The position numbers and the translations under genes were made by a program. Below, one piece after another: positions 55,391 through 64,000 of a stretch of 64,000 nucleotides of DNA. Source of the stretch: Acholoe squamosa (taxonomy: Eukaryota > Annelida > Polychaeta > Phyllodocida > Polynoidae); contig OX439038.1 of NCBI GenBank assembly GCA_949317995.1, forward strand, positions 69,512,659 to 69,576,658, written 5' to 3'. The notes under the pieces are model-generated. The model saw only the letters and a program-made list of their open reading frames with translations. It made no database searches and was not told where the DNA came from. Position 1 is the first letter of the stretch; each line of letters begins with the position of its first letter.

Positions 55391-55800
55391 TACAACTATA
55401 ATTAGCATTATTTATGCTAGTTAGCTAAATTAGCATAAATTTTCATTCTTTTGCCCATAACTTTTGATCTAGAAATGATACTTTCATTCTGTTTTCACCA
55501 TAGTGGACCTTGTGAAACGTTCCCTCAAATAGGATCATCGATTTTCTTATTTAGAATGAATATCATGTTTCCGTGGCAACAGAAATCAACAAAAATGTCT
55601 ATTCTGGCCCAAAAACATTCTTTTTAATGCCAAATATGGAACCTTTGCCCCAAAAATAGAATGTTTTATCAAAAATCTTTGAATTCTCCACAAAAAAGTA
55701 GCCTATAGCAGTTTTAGGCATATTTTTCCTATTCTAGCCGATAGTGGTGCCCCCTGGTGGCTATAACATGTACTAAATCCCGCAGGAACCCCCTTTCTGC
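55390..55800. repeat. Dispersed repeat
   Basis: Shares tgatctagaaatgatactttca-type phrases with the inverse of 500-590 (accatttctagatcc) and the gccccctggtggc end with 53860-53885. It appears to be the reverse orientation of the 360-830/44010-44445 family or a close relative. Confidence 0.5.
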
Positions 55801-55894
55801 TTGCTGGCTCACAATTAATGGATAGTCCCCCTTTTATTTGAATTTTAAGAAGAAAGTAGAAGGATAGAATAGGTTTGTCCCACAAGTCAATGGG

Positions 55895-56287
55895 AGTAGT
55901 ATATAGTGTATCGGAACGCGACTATAGCTAACTACAGGATATTACTCACCCGAGATGCAGCCAATCAGATGCCTCCATTTGGTCACGTCTCCCGTTGCAA
56001 TGGCAACATGACCTAATTAGGGGATTAGCGACCACCTCTAAGCCAATCAGAGGCCAGCATTCTGGTAACCATGGTAATGTGACCTAATTAGGGGATTAGC
56101 AACCGCCTCTCGACCAATCAGAGGACGGCATTCTGGTTACCATGGTAACATGACCTAATAAAAGGATTAGCGTGGTAACGTGACCTCTTGTTTGTAAACA
56201 ACACGTGGTCTCAACACTTGTTGAAGCCACGTGACCCCTTGTTTGTAAACAAAGGGGCGGGCTTAATTATGCAAACGAGATATAAAT
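55895..56287. repeat. Polinton 2 left terminal inverted repeat
   Basis: Aligns with 15233-15624 throughout, including the three 75-bp CCAAT/CCATGG units, the two tgtttgtaaacaa motifs and the inner ATGCAAACGAGATATAAA edge. Confidence 0.9.
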
Positions 56288-56517
56288 TTTTTTTTTTTGT
56301 ATATTATTTACTCCTAAATTCTTTGAGCGCAATGATGATGAGTTGATTAGTTTAAATGAGATATGTATGAAATAAAACACAACAAAAAAAATCATTTTCA
56401 TTTTTTTTATTTTTCATGAATTATCATCTTAATCAAGTATTTTTCACAAGGTTACAATTTTTTTTTTTCGATTGATGTCTGAACAGCCCGCAAAGTCGCA
56501 CTTTGTCAGTGTCACAT

Positions 56518-56934
56518 TCATTGACTCTCTCCCACATACAGTTTGGATAAATCCAACACCATTTCGGTCAGACATAGGACCTTTGTCTGCATGAAATGTA
56601 GACGCTTGCTGCACCCCTTTTTCTCTGTTTCTGAATTCTTCACATCATCATCATCGTGAGCCTCTGACTCACCAACCGGTCGCTCAGTTTCGGGTTTTTG
56701 CTCATTCGCATGACCGTTTCTTGGGGTTTCTTGTTCAACATGCTTCAATCTGGAAATGTACACAATGAGGTCCAGCAGTAGTGTCTTGGAGTTGAATACG
56801 GTTTCTTTGCCACTTGAACGGAGCAGAATGTTTCAGGAAAGAAAAGAACTCTGCACTCAGCGTAGGTAAACCTAAATGAATCAAAGTAGTACACCTCTCC
56901 TGTCCTCAACATGTAAAACGCCACCCAATGTTGA
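56518..56934 (-). pseudogene. PRO: Polinton 2 protease, C-terminal part and acidic tail
   Basis: Homologous to 15840-16250. The tail reads PRNGHANEQKPETERPVGES and an EAHDDDDVKNSETEKK run, acidic and probably disordered. The gene is interrupted by a DNA transposon (56940-58823) and resumes at about 58829-58960. Fossil. Confidence 0.75.
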
Positions 56935-57244
56935 CCTGGAGCTTAATTCAAAACATCCTGGGATGGCAACCCCAGGGATCTTAGTGTAGGCACATATCAT
57001 AAGACCTGGCTGGTCTACCCTATCTAATGCAGTGGTTGCAGGCCTCTCAGGAATAGCAAGTCCTTGGATCACTTCACTATTCCTTTTCCAGCACTAAGAT
57101 CACTGCGATCTTAGTGAAAGAATTGCATAGTGGTTTCACCTGAGTACAAGAGCACTTACAAGGAACACTCCTGATCGAATGAGTGAATAGCCTGCTGCAT
57201 ACATATAGAGGGGAGGGAGGATGTTTGCTGAGTGTCCTTGAGGG

Positions 57245-58417
57245 CACTGTGTGTTTATACATACCACAGTATCTACATGGTGTGTGATTCCAACACATCT
57301 ATAAAATTCAAACACTAACAGCTAAACACCATCAGATTCTAAACACTTATCCTGAAAACTACACACCTACTTTTTACACACCTAAACACTTACACACCAT
57401 AGTGTTTAGGTGTTTGATTTTAAACACATCCAGTCTCTATCTGTTTAGTCTTAAACATGTATTTGAAAGATAAACATCAGGTGTTTAACCATCTAATAAG
57501 AATCATAAGCAGATACGATAAGTATAATATGTATGAAATGAGTAAAAGGATAGTATTCTCGTTTTTATAGTTGTATATAACCCAGCTTCCCGACGACTCA
57601 GTAATTTTTTCCTCTTTTTTTCTTTTTTTTTTTTTACCTAAGGGGCATGATGCATGGGAGGAGGGGGTATGGGGAGGTATGGGTGGCCTACCCCTCCTCC
57701 CGTGTCCAAGCCTCCAGGGACCACCCCCACCTCCCTAACCACTCTTCCTACCCCTCCTCCCGTGTCCAAGCCTCCAGGGACCACCCCCACCTCCCTAACC
57801 ACTCTTCCTACCTCTCCTCACGTGTACAAGCCTACAGGGACCACCCCTACCTTACTACCAACTTCTCCTGCCTCTTTTACACTTTTACTCCTATCTGTAT
57901 TGTGTGTATCATTTCTATCTTGCAGTTTTACCATGGAAAATGAATATGGCGGTATCCAGCTACAGTAATTAAGATTGAAATGATGAAAAGATGATGAAAA
58001 ATAAATGATCGAAATAATAGAAATTAAATGATTCAGCCATAGCCCCCCTCCCACCCTGGTGAACAACCCTATGGCCCAAAGCTAGTGCCTCCCTAAGCTA
58101 AACACAATGTATCTAAACGCCTCCCAGAGCTAAACACCATGTATCTAAACGCCTCCTGAAGCTAAACATTATGTATCTAATCACCTCCTAAAGCTAAACA
58201 CTACCAACCTAAACATTTACTCATGCTGCACATCTTAAAGCTAAACACCTATCAAAACCAAACACTTGTTGAATCAAACACCTGATAGCTAAACATGTTT
58301 AAAGTTAAACACGTTTAGCCAAAAAATGTGTTTAGAAAAGTAGGACAAGAATGTGTTTAGCTATGTGTTTAGATCCTATACACTGGTGGTTGATTGCTAA
58401 ACACCAAATTAACAGTG
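57245..58417. mobile_element. Nested CACTG-ended element rich in TAAACAC motifs
   Basis: Starts CACTGTGTGTTTATAC and ends GCTAAACACCAAATTAACAGTG. The interior carries many gtgtttag/ctaaacac motifs like 53974-54870. AGGGC occurs at both junctions and could be the target duplication. The host transposon copy at 13033-13781 shows the uninterrupted sequence. It holds a 60-bp tandem repeat. Confidence 0.65.
57687..57868. repeat. 60-bp tandem repeat, three copies
   Basis: The units start cctacccctcctcccgtgtc and include aagcctccagggaccacccc. The first two are nearly identical and the third has diverged. On the plus strand they would code a repeated TPPPVSKPPGTTPTSLTTLP, but there is no supporting gene structure. 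Confidence 0.9.
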
Positions 58418-58828
58418 ATATAGGGCTACTCATGCGTTAAGTGCACTGTAAGGTAATTCTTCCCTTCTCTCTCTTTGTCTTGGGGGGAGTGCACAATGCT
58501 TCTAATAGGCAAGCATAAATCATAGATTCATGGGAACAACTCTTGAACACTGTACGGGGGTCAACTGCACCCTGTGCTCTTTTGTTAGCCCATATGGGGA
58601 TGGGGAACGATGGTATAAACACTGTTGTGAAGAAGAGTGGCTCCACAGCTATGCCTTTATTTTGGGACTCTTACCCCTGTGCCCAGTCAGTACTTCTTGG
58701 AATTGTGTAGGAGGGCTGAGGCTAAGATCGATGCGATCTTAGTGCTGGCTAGGAAATGTGAATGCAGTCTAATCTTAAGATCGCTTAATAGAATAAGGTA
58801 GAATAATTCGCTGAGGTTAACCTCCTGG

Positions 58829-58960
58829 TAAATGTTGAGGATCTCTGTTACTCACGAAACAAGTGTCCTTGATAGGGTGCTTGGGGATAGTGTCACAAGA
58901 GAAAACACCTAGGAAATGGTGTTTGGTGTGAATGTTTTCCTTCAACACTTTTCTATTTCA
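58829..58960 (-). pseudogene. PRO: Polinton 2 protease, N-terminal part
   Basis: Homologous to 16270-16400 of element 1, resuming directly after the inserted transposon at taaatgttgaggatctctgt. Fossil. Confidence 0.7.
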
Positions 58961-58989
58961 AGCGTATTCATGCACTTTCTTGTCTTCAG

Positions 58990-60121
58990 TTCATGTGGTA
59001 GTCTGTGATGGGATGTCGATCTCTGGTCAGCTTGAAGACATTGTCGTACACCAAGTAGAGCAATACTGTTGTGTTGACCCACTTTGATAAGGTTCACTCT
59101 ACATCCGTCATGCGATCTGTCCGGAGTTAAATCCAGGGGGAACAGCGTGTAACCGTTCAGGAAATCGTTGTTGGAAATGCTACAGGAGTGTGAACCCTTG
59201 TACATCCCCGTTTCCGTGTGTAGTGCTAGATACTCCCTCACCGCTTCCCTTTTGGCAAAGTCGGGGACGTAGGCGTCGTTCGGCAACTTCTGGTCGTGCA
59301 CTATCACTTGAAGCAATGTTTCAGTTTGAACAGGTTCTTGGCGTAATTTCCGTTGAAGGCATTGTGGTCCAGGAAACACATCATCATGGACTTGGGCAAT
59401 TGACCTGTGTTGGAGTGTGTGTAGGTGTGATCTCTGTTGCCTGCAGGGATGGCGTAGGTCGTCACCTCCACTCTGTTGACTGGGTAGTCGAAGGGACCCT
59501 GTTCTAACACAGCCTTTTTGTGCCTTTCCACCACAGAATCAGATATGACCGCTTGACACACGTAGAACACAGCTTTGTGGATCTTGAGTTTGTATGCAGT
59601 GGTGCCGTCGCTCATCAGATAGAAACTAGGGGCAGCTTGTTTCAGAGTCAGATTGATTTCCGTCTCTCCAGCTATGAACTGTGGTTGATGAGCCAGGTCA
59701 AAGTGGAGTCTTGCCATCAGCGAAGAGCGACCGTTGGAGATTAGTTTTTGCGTGCCTTGAACCCTGAGTTGTCGTTGGTTAAGGTGTTGAATTTACCAGC
59801 CGCCTCTTGGTGCCATCTTTGGATGTTCATGATGTTGTCCTTTACTCCTTTGTCGTAGTTAAGTAAACCTTCCAGGTAAGCTCTGTAGGGGTAGGTCTCA
59901 GTGTTACCAGACACTTTGAATCCTCAGATGGAGACTTGGACATCCTTGAAGAGCGAGTGAGCCAAGTTGTTCACCAGAGCCACCACCTTGTTGGCGTCCA
60001 GAGCATTGCCGTTTGGTTTCAGCACCTTGCATTCTAGATAAAGGTAATCTTTGTTTAGGTCCCTGTACTCTTGGTACTTACTGATGGTGAAATTGCTGCT
60101 GTTTTTGTGTACATAAGCCAT
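58990..60121 (-). pseudogene. MCP: Polinton 2 major capsid protein
   Basis: Start MAYVHKNSSNFTISKYQEYR at 60121. The N-terminal region has DANKVVALVNNLAHSLFKDV, and the later region repeats the element 1 signature (YVPDFAKREAVREYLALHTE and FLNGYTLFPLDLTPD). It shows the N-terminal jelly roll more completely than element 1. Broken. Confidence 0.87.
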
Positions 60122-60129
60122 TGCGCTCC

Positions 60130-60480
60130 CTCTTCACATCGGTGGTAGACGGCCGCTGTAGACGTTGATACCATTACCAAACTGAGCGTTGTAGTAATTG
60201 CTGTATCCTTGTCCGGTGGTACCCTTCGATGAAAAGTACAGCGCTCGTTTACGTATCATGTCAAGGGAAAATAATCCAAATGTGAAAAACTGAGAGCTTG
60301 CATTCCCCCATGCTCTGTGCCATACTCCTCATTTTCCACCTTTTGTTAGACATCGACAGGAATTGTTTGTATAGGGAATTTTCTTGTGTCAATGTCACAT
60401 ACTTTGACTACTTCCCAGGTTTCAATATCTGCTCCTCCAACTCTTTTTCTAACAGCTCCGGTGTAACAAAGTTCTCCTCC
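60130..60480 (-). pseudogene. Polinton 2 small structural protein and adjoining remnants
   Basis: 60160-60260 matches the GYSNYYNAQFGN-type protein of element 1; 60300-60460 matches the region of element 1 around 18640-18800, between the two readable parts of the minor capsid gene. Fossil remnants only. Confidence 0.55.
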
Positions 60481-60489
60481 ACCCTAGTA

Positions 60490-60623
60490 AATTCTGACAG
60501 ATTTCGCTAATCGGCGTGATCAAGTTGTCGCTTCCACAGCCTATTAAATGCTCACAATCCTCCGGCGAACACTTTGCCAAGTGTTTAAGGGTGCCGTAAT
60601 GTCTTTTGAGTCGATGAGTAGCC
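60490..60623 (-). pseudogene. Polinton 2 QRGGFL-gene head
   Basis: Start MATHRLKRHYGTLKHLAKCS at 60623, with CSPEDCEH and SDDLITPI following. It overlaps the ATPase stop as in element 1. Fossil. Confidence 0.6.
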
Positions 60624-60624
60624 A

Positions 60625-61308
60625 TTACTTTCTCTTTCTCTTTTTGTCTAGTGGAACAAACACGATCTGATCGTCTATGGACGTGAAGGAGGAGCGTATT
60701 CTCAGGTCGTCCAGAGTTGTCTGCTTGAAGTCCAGAAGCAGGTATGAGTGAGATCGCTTGAGTTCATGGGTAAATATATAGGAGAGAGCCGACCCCTGGG
60801 AGGGAAACACCTGACGAGACAGAGCACCTATTTGTCCCATGTCACGAGGGTTCTTAAAAATGATCATGTAGTGAGCGTTCAGACTCATAGTTCGAAATTC
60901 GGGTGATTTCTGGAATAGGTTCTGAGTGATACATATGACGCTCCTGTTCCAGTGATGGGAACATTTGGTGAAGATGTCGGCTACCACTTGCTGATTGGAA
61001 CTGCTCATCAGATCGTCCAATATCAGTAGAGTGTGTGGCTGAAGGGTAGACGCGTCTTCGTCTCCCACTATGTCTTCTTTGCTGGGAAGACCTTCTCTGA
61101 ATTCCACCCCATAGTCTTTTTGCATTTTTCAAAGAGGGGCTGCCACTCGCCGTAATGGTAAAAGATCTTTTCCACCAGCGGTGTGACCAAATTGTTAACG
61201 TCCCTCAGAAATCGATTCACCAAGCGTGATTTTCCAGAACTGGACGGACTGCTGATGAAACAACTAAAGGGTCCTTGTAGTCAGGGATCGAAATCTACCA
61301 CTCGACAT
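60625..61308 (-). pseudogene. ATPase: Polinton 2 packaging ATPase
   Basis: Close to element 1's ATPase and more readable: a LLILDDLMSSSNQQVVADIF Walker B region, SVICITQNLFQKSPEF, LNAHYMIIFKNPRDMGQIGA and SYLLLDFKQTTLDDLRIRSS. The product packages the genome in related virus-like elements. Fossil with few visible breaks. Confidence 0.87.
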
Positions 61309-61639
61309 TTTTCAGGGCTTGTTATTGAGTTGTAGTAGTGGTAACGGTCGTGGTGATGGTGACATGGTGTTGTTCAGTCAAACGCTCGGTGATGAGTGGT
61401 TGTCAGGAAAGAGTGGTAGCGAGTTTTATTCTGTCTTGTTACGTTTCACGACACCCGATAACATCCACATCTCCATCTCTCATATTTTTTTCTTCTTTGC
61501 AATATATTTTATTTTCACTCAATTTTATCCAGAGGAGTCTGATAAAATTATTTGTTAAAACAAAAAATTAATAAAAATAAGGGGGGCAATCTTTTTTTTA
61601 CCTCTTTAACTATTTGGGCAAAGCTTGTCGCTTTGCCTT

Positions 61640-61960
61640 CTTCCTCTTCTCTTTAACATGACTGTATCCAAAAAGGTATCAGGGGTAACTGCACAGTGGT
61701 AACAAATACAAATTGGAATGTATTATTTAAAGTAGTACATCCCCTTCTTCTTCAATTCGGTCACATTGTAATACACCGGATAACAGGTGATGACTTCGAA
61801 ACGATTCCAGATCATGTTCATGTGGGACACCACGCACACCCACCGAGTGGTAGCAGTGGTTACCCCCAAATAACCAATATTGTCGAATCTTTTCATAGCG
61901 CTTATTCTCACCATATTTGAACACCCTTTATTTTCATGAAATGCCCAACGAGTGGGTGTA
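61640..61960 (-). pseudogene. Polinton 2 unassigned gene (homologue of 27163-27486)
   Basis: Reads NMVRISAMKRFDNIGYLGVT and WVCVVSHMNMIWNRFEVITC, then YNVTELKKKG. It is conserved between the two elements, which supports a real protein. Family unknown. Confidence 0.55.
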
Positions 61961-62039
61961 CTGAGGGTGGTTATCAACAGTAATGGAGTAATTTCTTTTC
62001 TTTAGATACAGCTTTCAGCCATACCCCTACTTTTTCTTT

Positions 62040-62185
62040 TTTTACTACTTCTTCTACTGTTTCTACAGCTTTTGCTGCTACAACTGCTGCTGCTTCTACT
62101 GCAGCTGCTACTGTTGCTGCTGAAGATCTACTACTTCTACTTCTTCTTCTACTACTACTACTACTACTACTTTCCCTGGTGGTGC

Positions 62186-62217
<32 letters not shown>

Positions 62218-62340
62218 CTTCTTCTTCTTCTTCTTCTTCTTCTTCTTCTTCTACTACTTTGACTGCTCCTACTACTTCCGCTTTTTCTATCACTATGATT
62301 TCTTTTGCTACTGGTGATGCTGCTGCTGCTACTAAATTCC
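62040..62340. repeat. Trinucleotide-rich tract (TTC, CTA, GCT)
   Basis: Imperfect TTC/CTA/GCT repeats with a nearly pure (TTC)n core at 62187-62250. It occupies the same place as the microsatellite in element 1. Frames across it are artefacts. Confidence 0.95.
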
Positions 62341-62349
62341 TCACCATTG

Positions 62350-63059
62350 CTTTTCATTATTCATCACCTTAAAAGAGGCGTGAGTCTGAAATATATGATG
62401 ATCTCTACGTTCAGATAAAAAAATTGATGGGGTTTCCCTAATCGTTCTTTTTAAATCTCGAATTTCATACTGGAGTGTAGGTGGACTACAGCGATGGTGG
62501 TAATGGAAGCAACGATAGTCGTGGTGGTGGTGGTAGTAGCAGTAGCAGCAGCAGCAGCAGCAGTAGGAGCAGTGGTGTCAAAGGAGACAGCGGACGTGAT
62601 GTACCCTTCCAAGAAAAATCAGGGCTCTTTATATAGTTGAGAGAATGATATAATCCCATTTTCACCTGGATCCTTCCACCCCGGATCAATCAACATAAAA
62701 AAGGGAAAAATGCTTTTGGGATAAGCATATCAGGTGGGATAACAGGTGTAACAACTGTGATAATTACCTTAATACGTCTTACATGTATAAGAGGCTTATG
62801 GTTCGTTAGGAGATTAAGGCATTTAAAGTCTGTATACAAAAACTATAGGGGGTGGTTAACAACAGGGGGAAATATAATCTTGTAAGAGAGAAGTCAAAGT
62901 GTTTTGATTGGATTACTCACTACAAAGGTGTGGAGTGCGCAGCAGCAGCGCGTGGCGCCAAAAAAATGGTAGACATGTGCCCACCTCCCCGCCTACCTCC
63001 CTACCTATCAACTTCATTTGTACACTAAAACGTATTTACTTTTTTTATTGATCTTAATT
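62350..63059. other. Polinton 2 stretch without a clear gene
   Basis: No match was seen to element 1 and no supportable frame. A (GTG/GCA)n-rich patch lies at 62520-62570. Confidence 0.45.
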
Positions 63060-63686
63060 ATGGGAAAATATATTTTAGTGCACAGGGATTTCACAGGAAA
63101 ATATCTATCATCATTTTCACCTCCAGGAGAATACCCCAGTGTGTATGTCTGCCTTTCTGTCTGTGACTACAAACGCGCAAGTGGTGTAAGCAGATTAAGT
63201 CTAACAAATCAACAAGTTAATCCCCCTTTCTGCTTCTCCTCTTGTCGCCAACCTGGGGTGTGGGTTACCTTCTATGTCTGTGGATGGGGGAAAGGGGGAA
63301 TTATGCACTTTTCCCATTGAGACAACACTTTGATGATCTAAGATCTTTTCTTTTAAATCCTCCTGCATTGGACGGCGGGTGAAAATAAAAAAAAACAGAT
63401 ACCCTACCGAGGGAGAATCTCTGTGACTATGGGATCAGATCCTTTAAGTCTTTTCCCTCTGGACCAACCACACTTAATGATCTAAGGGATCCATGCCTAC
63501 AGCAAACGGCAGGTGAAAATCAAACCGTCAGATACCCTACCGAGCAAAGGTCTCTGTGAAAATGGGATTAAATCTCTTTTAAGTCTTTGATCGATTTAAA
63601 ACCACAGTTGAGAGGTTTATCTCGGACTGGGTACATAAGGGAGAGTAAAATTTTGTTCCCTTGCACTTCCTCTGCCACCTTCATCA
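63060..63686. promoter_or_regulatory. Divergent intergenic region of Polinton 2
   Basis: Matches 27736-28253. The two internal units (63402-63460 and 63534-63590) with CTCTGTGA and ATGGGAT are retained. Non-coding conservation suggests promoter or other cis function. Confidence 0.5.
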
Positions 63687-64000
63687 TGGAAACACCAACC
63701 GCTCTACAGACTATCTACTCTGAGAACCCAAAAACTGCTACAGCATCCCCATATTCCCCCACAGAGATCGACATCCTTGCTGATCTGTTCACAGGTGACG
63801 CTGACGCTGAATTTTATATCGCCCCATGTGGATGGTTAGATGCTGGTGCTGCTGCTGGTGCTGGTGCTGCTGCTGACGAATACCCACCACTTGTAACACC
63901 TAAACCCATAGACATCGCAGCTCTAGCTAAAGACGCTGAAGCGGGTGACCTCACCGGATATGGAGGTGGATATCTTGGTTACTGCTGCTCTGCTACTAGT
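63687..64000 (+). pseudogene. Polinton 2 plus-strand gene, Ala/Gly type, cut by window end
   Basis: Reads METPTALQTIYSENPKTATA, then EIDILADLFTGDADAEFYIA, a short Ala/Gly tract, TPKPIDIAALAKDAEAGDLT and GYGGGYLGY. This version is clearer than element 1's and shows an acidic segment before the repeat. Family unknown. Confidence 0.55.

Larger units (their letters stand above)
56940..58823. mobile_element. Non-autonomous DNA transposon, AGGTTAATTC family, copy 3, inside Polinton 2
   Basis: Left end AGCTTAATTCAAAACATCCT, right end GAGGTTAACCT; CCTGG lies immediately outside on both sides (56935-56939 and 58824-58828). Element 1 has the uninterrupted site gacctggtaaatg, so CCTGG is a 5-bp target duplication. 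It contains a second element at 57245-58417. Confidence 0.85.
55895..64000. mobile_element. Polinton/Maverick element 2, fossil, cut by the window end
   Basis: Starts AGTAGTATATAGTGTATCGG with the same terminal repeat and the same gene orientation as element 1, 25 kb downstream of it. Visible parts: protease, major capsid, a small structural protein, QRGGFL protein, ATPase, the unassigned minus-strand gene, the divergence region and the head of the plus-strand gene. I see no integrase or DNA polymerase in the part shown, and it is shorter than element 1 over the same interval. Many breaks. If AATGGG (55889-55894) is the target duplication, its partner lies beyond the window. Confidence 0.9.

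Noticed and set aside
57654-57968. Pro/Thr-rich 'PPPVSKPPGTTPTSLTTL' protein
   Set aside because: Comes from a 60-bp tandem repeat inside a nested transposon; no start context, partner exon or homologue recognised.

Overview
The window looks like metazoan nuclear DNA, probably from a marine invertebrate. It is AT-rich, its host gene is split by short exons with GT-AG introns, microsatellites are abundant, and there are many small DNA transposons plus a SINE-like repeat ending in a (TGAG)n run. That repeat style is reminiscent of molluscs and other lophotrochozoans, but this is only an impression and I cannot place the species.

Host genes. Two tandem paralogues of an ionotropic glutamate receptor-like (iGluR/IR) gene lie on the minus strand. 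Paralogue B (33518-46602) has a readable exon series: signal peptide, part of the N-terminal domain, S1 half of the ligand-binding domain, M1 and pore loop, M3, S2 half and M4. Paralogue A (6910-14769) has the same exons at the same lengths but carries a premature stop, a frame-shifting poly-C run, an altered splice donor and a repeat at its 3' end, and appears to lack exon 2. I call it a pseudogene. Gene and flanks were duplicated together: about 5819-31850 corresponds to about 32279-48930. This lets one copy act as the empty site for insertions in the other.

Mobile elements. A complete-ended Polinton/Maverick fossil (15233-30412) sits in the upstream flank of paralogue A, with long terminal inverted repeats and a 6-bp target duplication. 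Its left arm carries minus-strand genes: adenain-like protease, double-jelly-roll major capsid, basic core-like proteins, minor capsid, retroviral-type integrase, a QRGGFL small protein and the packaging ATPase. A plus-strand unit runs towards the right end. No DNA polymerase B is recognisable. Two guests have inserted into it: a decayed LINE (about 22100-25671) and a pair of tRNA-like direct repeats (28967-29613). A second, shorter relative begins at 55895 in the same orientation and runs off the window. I see no integrase or polymerase in its visible part, and its protease gene is split by a DNA transposon that itself holds another transposon.

Other insertions. These include a 3.8-kb foldback element in paralogue B with a 3-bp target duplication and a sequenced empty site, a near-perfect 299-bp hairpin element with an 8-bp duplication, three copies of an AGGTTAATTC-ended element, a TA-flanked CACTGCAAAA-ended element with a related copy, an ATAAGGCGCACC-type family and several shared dispersed repeats.

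The rest (about 1-5800, 49000-55890 and the introns) holds repeats and no gene I can support.
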